Below are positions 34,437 through 42,875 of a stretch of 64,000 nucleotides of DNA, one piece after another (positions within the stretch are counted from its first letter, which is position 1; every line of letters starts with the position of its first letter). The stretch is from assembly GCA_009268125.1 (NCBI GenBank), contig WBOU01000006.1:186001-250000 (forward strand), given 5' to 3'. A program made the translations under genes and the position numbers. The notes under the pieces are model-generated. The model ran no database searches. It saw only the letters and a program-made list of their open reading frames with translations, and was not told the origin of the DNA. The stretch is from Chloroflexia bacterium SDU3-3 (GTDB lineage: Bacteria > Chloroflexota > Chloroflexia > Chloroflexales > Roseiflexaceae).

Positions 34437-35690
34437 CTAGCCCAAACGGAACAGCACCTCGCCCGCGTGCTCGACCAGCAGCAGGCCCTCGGCCTCGCGG
34501 CCCGCCCACGCGGCGGGGTCGATGCTGCGGTAGTCGGCGTAGCCCAAGTTGATGCGGCGGCAGCGCTCCTCGGGGATGGATGTGGCCAGCGTCACCTGGA
34601 TGCGCGGGGTCTCCACGCCGGTGGCTGGGTCGTAGCCGCCCGCGCCCTTCACGTGGGTGCTATGGGCCAGCACGCCGCCCGGGTAGCTGCCAAACTTCTC
34701 CCACTGCTTGGTGAAGTAGTCGCGCACGTGGTAGCCGATCTCGTCGATCAGCGCGCCGTGGGTGTACGAGACCTCGGTGATGTGCGGGGCGTAGATGATC
34801 ACCTCGCCGCCATCGGCCACAATCGGCTCGGTCTTATACATCGCCTTGGCCGCCGTCCACAGGTCGTCGTAGCGCTCGGAGGGCATGGAGAGCACGCTGC
34901 GGAACGGGCGGGGCAGCGCCACGATGTTCAGCGTGCGCGAGAGGTCGGCGGCCTGCTCCCATGCCTCCACGTAGCCGCCGGTGAACAGGCCGTGCAGCGT
35001 AGAGCCTTGCATCACCATGGCCAGGCAGGTGGTGGGGCGGTCGACGAACTGGGCGGCGCGGTGGATGACGCGGCGGATGGGCGTATCCTTCACGCCGATG
35101 GTGGCCATGCAGGTGGCCAGCGCGCCTATCCAGTGGGTAGTGTTGATGATCTCGCCTGCGGCGATGCCGGGGAAGAAGTACTTGGCCCCGCCGGAGAAAC
35201 CGACCACCTCGTGCGGGAAGACCGGGCCGCAGATCACCAGATGGTCGTAGTCGAAGATCATGCGGTTGATGCGCACGGGGGTGGGCGTGGAGACCAAGCC
35301 CTCGCTCAGCGCGGCGATCTCGTCGGATGCGATCAGGCCCACCTCGACGATGGCCGCCGGATCTTCCCAGTGGTGGTTGTACACCGCCGAGTTGGGAAAG
35401 CGGGCCGCGCGCTCGCTGGCCGCCATGCCCACCAGCCGGTCGATCGCGGCGGGCGACATAGGCGGGTGGGTGCCCAGCGCGATCAGGTAATCGACGCGGG
35501 CGGCGCGCTGGCCTACAAGCTCGTTCAGCTGCTGGTACATCAGGGGGATGGGGGCGCTGCGGGTGGCGTCGGGGATGATCACCAGCACGCGCCTACCATC
35601 TATTGGAAGCGACGCAAAGGTCTGAGTCAGAATCTCGCGCACCGCCTCGGGCGACATCGGCTCCGCAGCGCTGCCATAGCCATTGGTCAT
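34437..35690 (-). CDS. LarA-like (DUF2088) nickel-pincer racemase family protein
   Basis: This 417-residue protein resembles lactate racemase LarA: VLVIIPDATRSAPIP, LIALGTHPPMS, an HHWEDP segment and PHEVVGFSGGAKYFFPGIA, where the Lys of GGAK corresponds to the residue that carries the pincer cofactor. The family racemises or epimerises 2-hydroxy acids. No larB/C/E maturation genes are nearby, so cofactor supply would be elsewhere, and the substrate need not be lactate. AAGGAG precedes the ATG. Confidence 0.82.
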   Translation of the reverse strand: MTNGYGSAAEPMSPEAVREILTQTFASLPIDGRRVLVIIPDATRSAPIPLMYQQLNELVGQRAARVDYLIALGTHPPMSPAAIDRLVGMAASERAARFPNSAVYNHHWEDPAAIVEVGLIASDEIAALSEGLVSTPTPVRINRMIFDYDHLVICGPVFPHEVVGFSGGAKYFFPGIAAGEIINTTHWIGALATCMATIGVKDTPIRRVIHRAAQFVDRPTTCLAMVMQGSTLHGLFTGGYVEAWEQAADLSRTLNIVALPRPFRSVLSMPSERYDDLWTAAKAMYKTEPIVADGGEVIIYAPHITEVSYTHGALIDEIGYHVRDYFTKQWEKFGSYPGGVLAHSTHVKGAGGYDPATGVETPRIQVTLATSIPEERCRRINLGYADYRSIDPAAWAGREAEGLLLVEHAGEVLFRLG

Positions 35691-35874
35691 AACGCGACTC
35701 CTTCAAGCAACCGTGGGGATAATGGACTATTGTAGCACCAGGGCCGTGGAATAAAGCGACCTCGCGCAGGAGTTTTCCGGCGCGGCGTGGGGCGGGGCCA
35801 ACGATTCTTCGTGAAGGTTGACACATCATTACGAGCGAGTTGCGGCTGCGTTAACCAACGCTAACCAAGCGGTG

Positions 35875-35904
35875 TTGCGCAAAGCCAAGGAAAAACGCTA
35901 CACT
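35875..35904 (+). promoter_or_regulatory. Promoter of the cupredoxin-like gene
   Basis: TTGCGC (35875-35880), an 18-base spacer and TACACT (35899-35904), 27 bases before the start codon. Confidence 0.55.
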
Positions 35905-35931
35905 TTTGCTCTAGAGCAAGAGAGGAACGCC

Positions 35932-36402
35932 ATGAGACTTGTCCCCACAGCCCCATCGTTCATCATCCGCCCGCTGCGCGCGCACCGCTGGATGCGGGCG
36001 GCGCTGGCCATCGCCATCGGGCTGGCCGTGGGCGCGGCGCTGCTGCTGGCCGCAGCCTGGGTCTACGAGCGCACCCACGCCAGCGAGCACGAGGTAGTCT
36101 TCGTCATCCCGCGCAGCGACCCCTACGCCCCCACGGTGGGCAGCCACACCCGCACCCTGCCCAGCGTGATCGAGCTGCAGATGGGCCAGCTCGACACGGT
36201 GATCATCCGCAACGAGGACACGCAGCCGGTGCAGTTCGGGCCGTTCAAGCTAGAGGGCGGCCAGGTGCTGCACCAGCGCTACCAGCGGGCCGGCAGCTAC
36301 GATCTGGAGTGCACCGCATCCACCCACCAGGAGCTGGCGCAGATCAACGTGGCACCGGCGGCGGGCGACCTGTGGTCGATGGCGCGGGCGATGATGCGCT
36401 AG
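35932..36402 (+). CDS. Membrane-anchored cupredoxin-like protein
   Basis: This 156-residue protein has one N-terminal transmembrane helix (about 20-43) and an extracytoplasmic beta-sandwich. LDTVIIRNEDTQPVQFGPF is typical of a cupredoxin strand, and GSYDLECTASTHQ supplies the Cys and His of a Y-x3-C-x3-H copper loop. The usual downstream Met is not evident and the N-terminal His is uncertain, so copper binding is doubtful. ATG 35932 is preceded by GAGAGGAA; the longer frame starts upstream of the promoter. The glucosyltransferase gene follows 91 bases downstream. Confidence 0.6.
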   Translation: MRLVPTAPSFIIRPLRAHRWMRAALAIAIGLAVGAALLLAAAWVYERTHASEHEVVFVIPRSDPYAPTVGSHTRTLPSVIELQMGQLDTVIIRNEDTQPVQFGPFKLEGGQVLHQRYQRAGSYDLECTASTHQELAQINVAPAAGDLWSMARAMMR

Positions 36403-36493
36403 CCAGCCCGTGGCACAGTTCGTGCCTTGCGTGTGGCAGCAACGGCGGGGCGCGCGCCCCATCCGCCCGACCACACGCAAGGAAGAACGCGCT

Positions 36494-37636
36494 ATGCCAG
36501 GCATCCTGATCCTCTACACCTCGCTGGGAACCGGCCACCGCACCGCCGCACTGGCCCTGGCCGAGGCGCTGGCCCAGTGCGCCCCCGAGACCACGGTGGT
36601 GACCGAAGACGCGCTCGACTACTGCTCGGGCGTGGTGAAGAAGGCCCTGAACACCGCCTACCTGCAGAGCAGCGAGCGCGGCCCCAAGCTCTACAAGGCC
36701 GCCTACGAGGCCAGCGACAGCGCCGACTTCGACGAGGCGCTGGGCCTCAACCGGCTGATCAGCATCCTGGGCGGGCCGCTGCTGCGCGACATGGACGCCA
36801 TGATCGACGCGATGCAGCCCGACGCGATCATATGCACCATGCAGCTGCCGCTGCAGCTGATGGCGCACCGCAAGCAGCAGGGCGCGCTGCACTGCCCGCT
36901 GTATGTGGTCGTCACCGACTTTGTGGCCCACAGCACGTGGTACGCCCCCGAGGCCGACGGCTACTTTGTGCCCAGCGCGCTGACCCGCGACATGATGTGC
37001 AGGCGCGGCGCGCGCGCCGAGCAGATCGCGGTGACGGGCATCCCGGTGCCGCTGACGATCGCCGAGGAGAAGACCATGAGCGCGATGCGCGAGCGCCACG
37101 GCCTGCCCACCGAGGGCGCGGTGGTGTCGCTGTTCGGCGGCGGGATCGAGGCCGAGCGCATCCGGCTGATAGTGGACGAGATCGCGCGGATCGAGACGCC
37201 CGCGACGCTGGCCGTGGTGTCCGGGCGCAACGAGCAGCTGGCCGAGGCGATCGCGGATGTGCCCAGCGGCCCGCACGTGCGGCTGCTGAAGCTGGGCGCG
37301 ATCGACTATGTGGACGACCTGGTGGCCGCGAGCGATCTGGTGATCACCAAGGCGGGCGGGCTGATCGTGAGCGAGATCCTGGGGCGCGGCACGCCGATGA
37401 TCATCATCGACCCGCTGCCGGGGCAGGAGGAGTGGAACGCCGACATGGTGGCGGCCTGCGGCGCAGGCATCCAGCTGCGCATGGCCGAGATGGTGCCGCC
37501 CGCCACGGCGCAGCTGCTGGGCAACCTCGACCAGCTCATGGCGATGCGCCGCCAGGCCCAGAGCACAGGCCGCCCGCGCGCCGCGCTCGACATCGCCAGT
37601 GCGATCTGCGCGCAGCTGGCGACGCCCGCGAGCTAA
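36494..37636 (+). CDS. MGDG synthase/UgtP-type diacylglycerol glycosyltransferase
   Basis: This 380-residue GT28-family enzyme has the N-terminal MGDG-synthase domain: LILYTSLGTGHRTAALALAEAL, and later VVVTDFVAHSTWYAPEADGY and VTGIPV. The C-terminal nucleotide-sugar-binding domain shows TKAGGLIVSEILGRGTPMII and PGQEEWNADMV. It should transfer glucose or galactose from the UDP sugar to diacylglycerol at the membrane. ATG 36494 is chosen because AAGGAAG precedes it and the family start follows directly. It may be co-transcribed with the cupredoxin-like gene. Confidence 0.88.
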   Translation: MPGILILYTSLGTGHRTAALALAEALAQCAPETTVVTEDALDYCSGVVKKALNTAYLQSSERGPKLYKAAYEASDSADFDEALGLNRLISILGGPLLRDMDAMIDAMQPDAIICTMQLPLQLMAHRKQQGALHCPLYVVVTDFVAHSTWYAPEADGYFVPSALTRDMMCRRGARAEQIAVTGIPVPLTIAEEKTMSAMRERHGLPTEGAVVSLFGGGIEAERIRLIVDEIARIETPATLAVVSGRNEQLAEAIADVPSGPHVRLLKLGAIDYVDDLVAASDLVITKAGGLIVSEILGRGTPMIIIDPLPGQEEWNADMVAACGAGIQLRMAEMVPPATAQLLGNLDQLMAMRRQAQSTGRPRAALDIASAICAQLATPAS

Positions 37637-37646
37637 GAGAACCCCT

Positions 37647-37805
37647 TACCACCAAGACACCAAGGCACCAAGGGAACGAATACCGCGAAGGCGCGAAGAG
37701 GGCGTTCACCACCAAGACGCCAAGACACCAAGGGAACGAATACCACGAAAGCGCGAGGGTACGAAGGGGAGCGGGGCACCGTTTTACCACCAAGGCTCCA
37801 AGGCT
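37647..37805. repeat. Dispersed 'accaagacaccaagg' repeat, three units
   Basis: ACCACCAAGACACCAAGG-like words recur at 37647, 37710 and 37786, each of the first two followed by GGAACGAATACC and GCGAAGG/GCGAGGG words. The same family occurs at 31558, 44668 and 53522. It lies between a gene end and its terminator. Confidence 0.8.
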
Positions 37806-37826
37806 TTAAGGGCATATGATACAGAA

Positions 37827-37859
37827 CGGGCGGCGATCTGTTTTTCAGATCGTCGCCCG
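37827..37859. terminator. Bidirectional stem-loop terminator
   Basis: CGGGCGGCGATCTG and CAGATCGTCGCCCG pair around a TTTTT loop, between the convergent glycosyltransferase and quinone-reductase genes. Confidence 0.7.
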
Positions 37860-37876
37860 CTTTGTGCGCTGCGGGG

Positions 37877-38746
37877 CTAGTCGGCATCGGCGCTGTCGCG
37901 CGAGGTGGGGGCCAGGTGGGTAGGCTGGAAGTCGGCTGGCCCGGCCAGCAGCGTGTTGGCCAGAAAGCGCGGCTCGCGCTGGTGCACCTGCAGGCCCGAG
38001 GCCGCGCCCGCGTGCTGCTCGCGCAGCACCTGGTGCTGGTCGTAGTCGCCGCCGTTCTGGGTGCGGAACGGGATGGGCGCGGTGTCGGGCATGGCCAGCA
38101 GGCGGTCGGCGTAGTGCCGCGCCAGCTGCTGGGCGGTTTCGGGGGCGATGTGGCGCACCTCGTAGAACACCGTGGGCGGCACCACCGCCATGCCGGGGTA
38201 GAACAGCACGCCGTGCTGGATGGGCCAGAGGATGTCGTCGATCTGGCCATTCACGCCCAGCGGCCCGTAGTGCGCGGCCCGCCCGCCCACCGTGGTAGCC
38301 ACCATGGCGCGGCGGCCCGCCAGCGCGCCCTCGCCGAAGCGGTCGCCCCAGCGCCCGCCGCCGTGCTGCCCCACCCCGTAGGCGAAGCCGTAGGCGTACA
38401 CGCGGTCGACCCAGCCCTTCAGGATGGCGGGCATGCCATACCACCAGAGCGGGAACTGCAGAACCACGCAGTCGGCCCACAGCAGCTTGCGCTGCTCCTC
38501 GGCCACCTCGGGCGACTGCTGGCCCGCTCGGTAGGCCTCGCCCGAGGCCCTGCCGTAGTCCAGCGGCTGCTCGGGGTCGCGCGCGGGGAAGTCGAGCGCG
38601 TCGGCGGTGGCCTTCCAGCGCATCGCGTACAGGTCGGAGAGCGCCACCTGGTGGCCAGCATCGCGCAGCGCGGCCAGCGCGTGGTCGCGCAGGAAGCCGT
38701 TGAGCGAGGTCGGCTCGGGGTGCGCGTAGACGATCAGATAGTTCAC
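37877..38746 (-). CDS. NAD(P)H quinone oxidoreductase, flavodoxin-like fold
   Basis: This 289-residue NQO1/MdaB-type flavoprotein shows YLIVYAHPEPTSLNGFL (FMN/FAD phosphate loop), VVLQFPLWWYGMPAILKGWVDRVY and ATTVGGRAAHYG. It should reduce quinones with NAD(P)H by two electrons. GTG 38746 with AAGGAG seven bases upstream is the likely start; a TTG one codon earlier is too close. It is divergent from an HxlR-type regulator, and the shared intergenic region has overlapping promoters and an operator-like dyad. That is the usual arrangement for quinone- or aldehyde-responsive HxlR control. Confidence 0.9.
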   Translation of the reverse strand: MNYLIVYAHPEPTSLNGFLRDHALAALRDAGHQVALSDLYAMRWKATADALDFPARDPEQPLDYGRASGEAYRAGQQSPEVAEEQRKLLWADCVVLQFPLWWYGMPAILKGWVDRVYAYGFAYGVGQHGGGRWGDRFGEGALAGRRAMVATTVGGRAAHYGPLGVNGQIDDILWPIQHGVLFYPGMAVVPPTVFYEVRHIAPETAQQLARHYADRLLAMPDTAPIPFRTQNGGDYDQHQVLREQHAGAASGLQVHQREPRFLANTLLAGPADFQPTHLAPTSRDSADAD

Positions 38747-38859
38747 CAATAGACTCCTTACGGTATTTTACGCAGACAAAGCTCCGCATATTTTCTGGAA
38801 AATACACGAATCTCAAAAAGATAGCATCTTCTTCGCGAAAGACGCATGTTCTGAGGTAT

Positions 38860-38926
38860 AGTATAAACAGCACGCGCTGATTGACAAGAAGGCACATTTT
38901 GTATAGATAGTATCGCCAGTGATACT
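38860..38926. promoter_or_regulatory. Overlapping divergent promoters and operator dyad
   Basis: Plus: TTGACA (38881-38886) with TAGATA (38904-38909). Minus: TTGTCA (38887-38882), a 16-base spacer, TATACT (38865-38860). The two -35 boxes share five bases. The perfect dyad AGTATCGCCAGTGATACT (38909-38926) lies just downstream of the plus -10, a natural HxlR-type operator. Confidence 0.65.
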
Positions 38927-38951
38927 CGCAGCAGCAGAGAGGAATAAATCG

Positions 38952-39326
38952 ATGGGCGCAAGCTCTGGCTCACCCTACGGGTGCGCGGTCGAGGCCACGA
39001 TCGATGTGGTTGGGGGGCGCTGGAAGGCGGTGATCTTGTTTCACCTGATCGATGGGACCAAGCGGTTTAGCGAGCTGCGGCGCTTTCTGCCCAAGATCAC
39101 CCAGCGCATGCTGACCATGCAGCTGCGCCAGCTGGAGGAGGATGGCGTGATCTGCCGCGAGGTGTTCGCCAGCGTGCCGCCGCGCGTGGAGTACTCGCTC
39201 ACCGAGTTTGGCCGCACGCTGGTGCCCACGCTGCAGGCCATGCGGGCCTGGGGCGAGACCTACGAGCAGCGGCTGGCGGCGCGGGCCGCCCAGCGCGAGG
39301 GGCAGATCAGGCGCGGGGGCGCGTGA
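38952..39326 (+). CDS. HxlR-family transcriptional regulator
   Basis: This 124-residue winged-helix regulator shows the HxlR signature: GCAVEATIDVVGGRWKAVIL (with an N-terminal Cys), RFSELRRFLPKITQRMLT for the recognition helix, and VPPRVEYSLTEFGRTLVPTL. Members such as YodB use the Cys to sense quinones or electrophiles. ATG 38952 follows GAGAGG. It is divergent from the quinone reductase and probably represses both genes at the dyad overlapping the promoters. Confidence 0.9.
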   Translation: MGASSGSPYGCAVEATIDVVGGRWKAVILFHLIDGTKRFSELRRFLPKITQRMLTMQLRQLEEDGVICREVFASVPPRVEYSLTEFGRTLVPTLQAMRAWGETYEQRLAARAAQREGQIRRGGA

Positions 39327-39341
39327 CCTGCCTGCGGCGCG

Positions 39342-40112
39342 CTAGGCCAGCAGCACGCGCACGCCGTGGGCCTGAATGGCCTCGACGGCCTCGGCGGGGG
39401 CCTGGGCGTCGGTGACAAGGGTGTGGACGGCGGCCAGCGGTGCGATGGTGACGCTGGCGGCCTTGGCCAGCTTGCTGTGGTCGGCCAGCACGATCAGGGT
39501 GGGCGCGCAGCGCACGATCGCGCGGTCCATCGAGGTCTCCACGCCCAGCTCGTTGGAGAGGCCGCGCTCGACGCTGAGGGCGCGGATGCCCATCACCACT
39601 TTGGTGGCGCTCAGGTCGGCCAGGGCCTGCTCGGCCAGGTGGCCGATCATCGACATCTCGGAGTGGCGCAGCACGCCGCCCACCAGGATGGTGGTGATCT
39701 CGGGCATGGCGGCCAGCACGTTGGCCACATTCAGCGCGTTGGTGATCACCTTCAGGTCGCGCCTGCCGCCCAGGTGGCGGGCCAGCTCCACCGTGGTGGT
39801 GCCCGAGCCGATAAACACGGTATCGCCATCCGCGATCAGGGCGGCGGCGGCGTGGCCGATGCGGCGCTTCTGCTCGGCATTGTCGCCCACGCGGCGCAGC
39901 ACCGGCGGCTCCGGCTCGGCCTCGTGCGGGGCCAGCGCACCGCCGTGGGCGCGCTGGACGGAGCCATCGTTGGTCAGCTTCTCCAGGTCGCGGCGGATGG
40001 TGGCCTCGCTGACACCCAGCCGCTCGCTCAGCTCCTCGACCGTGGCGGTGCGCTGCTCGCGCACGATCTCCACGATCAGCTGCTGCCGCTCGGCACTGAG
40101 CCGTGTCGCCAT
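39342..40112 (-). CDS. DeoR-family sugar-responsive repressor
   Basis: This 256-residue protein has an N-terminal HTH (TVEELSERLGVSEATIRRDL) and a DeoR sugar-phosphate sensor domain (DTVFIGSGTTTVELARHL, VITNALNVANVLA, ILVGGVLRHSEMSMIG, VLADHSKLAK). It is divergent from the SIS/ABC operon and should repress it until the sugar phosphate accumulates. ATG 40112 with AGGTGA five bases upstream is preferred over GTG 40121. Tandem 10-base repeats in the intergenic region are the probable operators. Confidence 0.9.
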   Translation of the reverse strand: MATRLSAERQQLIVEIVREQRTATVEELSERLGVSEATIRRDLEKLTNDGSVQRAHGGALAPHEAEPEPPVLRRVGDNAEQKRRIGHAAAALIADGDTVFIGSGTTTVELARHLGGRRDLKVITNALNVANVLAAMPEITTILVGGVLRHSEMSMIGHLAEQALADLSATKVVMGIRALSVERGLSNELGVETSMDRAIVRCAPTLIVLADHSKLAKAASVTIAPLAAVHTLVTDAQAPAEAVEAIQAHGVRVLLA

Positions 40113-40203
40113 ACGGTTCACCTATGCTTTCCTGCATTGAATCGGCATCTGATGGGCGTATTGTAGGCGCTGCTGGGGGCGCATGTCAAGCGATACTGAC
40201 AAA

Positions 40204-40279
40204 ATTCAATCATTTTTATGATCGAATATGATTGAATATGAATGAAAATGCTTGACATTGCTGATTCATGGGCTATAAT
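40204..40279 (+). promoter_or_regulatory. DeoR-type operator repeats and sugar operon promoter
   Basis: Three direct repeats with a 10-base period (TGATCGAATA 40219, TGATTGAATA 40229, TGAATGAAAA 40239) and an inverted ATTCAATCA (40204-40212) lie just before TTGACA (40252-40257), a 16-base spacer and TATAAT (40274-40279). Confidence 0.75.
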
Positions 40280-40374
40280 CGGAGCAACACCGATCAGAAA
40301 TAAGCGAATCACCCCAGCGCAGGGGGCCTTTACCAACGCAGTGCTGCGCCGCACCTGCGCAGATTGAGGATGCT

Positions 40375-41421
40375 ATGACCTACGAAACCCACACCTGGAG
40401 CGAGATCCAGTCGCAGCCCGCCGTCTGGCCGAGCGCGCTGGAGGTGGTGCAGCAGCACGCCGAGGGGCTGCGGGCGCTGCTGGCCGAGGGCGCGTGCGAC
40501 CACGTGGTGGTGACGGGCTGCGGCTCGACCTACTACCTGGCGCTGGCCGCCGCCGCGCTGGTGCAGTCGCTCACCGGCAGGCCCGCGCGCGGCGTGCCCG
40601 CGTCGGAGATCTGGCTGAGCGGCGAGGGCGTGTTCCCGAGCGGCCAGCGGGCCCTGCTGGTGGCGGTCAGCCGCTCGGGCGAGACCACCGAGACGCTGCG
40701 GGCGGTCGAGTCGTTCCGCGCCCACCAGCGCGGCGCGGTGCTCACGCTCTCGTGCTACCCTGGCCGCGCGCTGGCCACTATGGGCGATATGAATCTGCTG
40801 TTCCCCGAGGCGCAGGAGGAGAGCGTAGCCCAGACCCGCGCGTTCAGCACGCTGTACCTGGCCAGCGCCGCCGTGGCCGCCACCTGGGCGGGCCGCGCCG
40901 ATGTGCTGGCCCAGCTGGCCGCGCTGCCCCAGGCCGCACAGGCCATCCTCGACAGCTCGCTGGGCCTGGCCGGGCAGCTGGCCCGCGACCCCGGCCTCAA
41001 GCGCGTGTTCTTCCTCGGCTCCGCCGGGCGCTACGGCCTGGCCTGCGAGCTGAGCCTGAAGATGAAAGAGATGTCGCTGAGCGACAGCGAGCCGTTCCAC
41101 TTCATGGAGTACCGCCACGGCCCGCAGTCCATGGCCAGCCCCGAGTCGCTGATCGTGGGCCTGCTCTCGCAGCGCAACCACCAGCACGAGCGCGCTGTGC
41201 TGGATGAGATGCGCGCCCACGGCGCGACCGTAGTGGCCATCGGCCCCGGCGGCGACGTGCCCTTCCCCGACGCGCTGGACGACGCCGCCAGCGGCGCGCT
41301 GTACCTGCCCTTCGGCCAGATGCTGGCCTACGAGCGCGCCACCTCGCGGGGGCTGAACCCCGACCGACCGCACAACCTGGATGCTGTGGTGCGGCTGGAG
41401 GCCCTGCCCACCAGCGGCTAG
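40375..41421 (+). CDS. SIS-domain sugar isomerase/deaminase (AgaS/GlmS-C type)
   Basis: This 348-residue protein has two SIS domains. The first shows VVVTGCGSTYYLALAAAALV and LLVAVSRSGETTETLRAV. The second shows VFFLGSAGRYGLACELSLKMKEM and HFMEYRHGPQSM, where the Glu and His are catalytic in glucosamine-6-phosphate synthases. No glutaminase domain is present, so it likely deaminates or isomerises an amino-sugar phosphate, as AgaS does. It is the first gene of an operon with an ABC sugar importer under the DeoR-type regulator. Confidence 0.88.
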   Translation: MTYETHTWSEIQSQPAVWPSALEVVQQHAEGLRALLAEGACDHVVVTGCGSTYYLALAAAALVQSLTGRPARGVPASEIWLSGEGVFPSGQRALLVAVSRSGETTETLRAVESFRAHQRGAVLTLSCYPGRALATMGDMNLLFPEAQEESVAQTRAFSTLYLASAAVAATWAGRADVLAQLAALPQAAQAILDSSLGLAGQLARDPGLKRVFFLGSAGRYGLACELSLKMKEMSLSDSEPFHFMEYRHGPQSMASPESLIVGLLSQRNHQHERAVLDEMRAHGATVVAIGPGGDVPFPDALDDAASGALYLPFGQMLAYERATSRGLNPDRPHNLDAVVRLEALPTSG

Positions 41422-41473
41422 CACCCATAGCGCACTTCTCCCCCCGCAGCGGGGCCAGACGAGGGAGGCCACT

Positions 41474-42814
41474 ATGAAGCGAACCATGCCCATGCTCACC
41501 GTGATCGCCGCGCTGCTGCTCGCCGCATGCGGCGGCGCAAGCGCCCCCTCGCCCACGGCGGCGGGCGGGGCGGGCAGCGGGGCAGCCGCGACCGCCGCCC
41601 CTGCCGCCCCAGGCACCGGCGAGCCGACCAACATCACCTACATGATGTGGGGCTCGCCCGAGGAGCTTGAGGTCTGGAATGCGATCGTCGCCGACTTCCA
41701 CACCGCCCACCCCGACATCAACGTGAAGGTGGAGGTGAGCGACTGGGAGTCGTACTGGAACAAGCTCAAGACGCTGTACGCGGGCGGCACCCCGCCCGAC
41801 GTGTTCGCGATGGATGCTCCGCTCTACCCCGACTGGCAGTCGCGCGGGGTGCTGCTGAACCTCCAGCCCTACATCGACAAGACCCCCGGCCTGCTCGGCG
41901 GGCTCTACCCCAACACGCTGGCCGCCTACCAGCGCACCGATGGCTACTACGGCCTGCCGCGCGATTTCAACACCGTCACCCTGTTCTACAACAAAGACAT
42001 GTTCGACGCCGCTGGCGTGCCCTACCCCGACGACACATGGACTTACGACAAGCTGCGCGAGGTGGCCAAGCAGCTGACCAAGGACACCGACGGCGACGGC
42101 AAGACCGACCAGTGGGGCCTGGCCAGCGACATGTGGGACATGGAGCTGATCTGGAGCGAGGCGATCTGGGGCTACGGCGGCGCGGTGATCAGCCCCGACT
42201 ACAGCAAGACGCTGCTGGCCGAGGGCAAGGCCCACGACGCCTGGCAGCAGCTGGCGGGCATGATGGTCGACGACCAGTCGATGCCCAGCCCCAGCGTGGC
42301 ATCCGAGTACGGCGGCGACCCCTTCGCGGCGGGCGTGGCGGCCATGACCACGATCGGCCACTGGGTGGTGCCGCAGTACGCACAGCTGGGCTTCAAGTGG
42401 GATGTCGCACCCATGCCCAGCGGGCCAGCGGGCCGCGCCACCAGCGTAAACAGCGCCGGGTTTGTGATCGCCAAGGACAGCAAGCACGCCGACGCCGCAT
42501 GGCAGTTCGTGCAGTTCGCGATCAGCGAGCCGGGCCAAAAGCGCCTGGCCGAGCTGGGCTTCGCCATCCCCGTGCTGAAGTCGGTGGCCGAAAGCCCCAG
42601 CTTCCTGCAGAAGAAGAACACCGCGATCAACGAGCAGGTCTTCCTCGACGCGCTGAGCTACGCGCGCCCCAAGCCCTCGTTCAAGGGCTACGAGGAGTGG
42701 GCGGCGGCGGTGGGCGATGGCCTAGTGCCGGTCTGGAACGGCGAGAAAGCGCTGGACGCGGCGCTGGCCGAGATCGTGCCAGCGGCGGATGCGGTGCTGG
42801 CGAACAACAAGTAG
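41474..42814 (+). CDS. ABC sugar transporter substrate-binding lipoprotein
   Basis: This 446-residue lipoprotein has lipobox LLLAACGG (Cys about 19) and a Ser/Ala/Pro linker. The extracellular solute-binding domain of family 1 shows ITYMMWGSPEELEVWNAI, GTPPDVFAMDAPLYPDW and WTYDKLREVAKQLTKD, plus a TDGDGKTD EF-hand-like loop often seen in these proteins. It captures sugars, probably oligosaccharides or amino sugars, for the two permeases that follow. ATG 41474 follows GGGAGG. The operon lacks its own ATPase, as is common when a shared MsmK-type ATPase is used. Confidence 0.92.
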   Translation: MKRTMPMLTVIAALLLAACGGASAPSPTAAGGAGSGAAATAAPAAPGTGEPTNITYMMWGSPEELEVWNAIVADFHTAHPDINVKVEVSDWESYWNKLKTLYAGGTPPDVFAMDAPLYPDWQSRGVLLNLQPYIDKTPGLLGGLYPNTLAAYQRTDGYYGLPRDFNTVTLFYNKDMFDAAGVPYPDDTWTYDKLREVAKQLTKDTDGDGKTDQWGLASDMWDMELIWSEAIWGYGGAVISPDYSKTLLAEGKAHDAWQQLAGMMVDDQSMPSPSVASEYGGDPFAAGVAAMTTIGHWVVPQYAQLGFKWDVAPMPSGPAGRATSVNSAGFVIAKDSKHADAAWQFVQFAISEPGQKRLAELGFAIPVLKSVAESPSFLQKKNTAINEQVFLDALSYARPKPSFKGYEEWAAAVGDGLVPVWNGEKALDAALAEIVPAADAVLANNK

Positions 42815-42875
42815 ATAGCGCGACCGTGCGCCTAGCGTGTATGCGCCGGGCGCACGGCGAGACACAGGCGATGCT

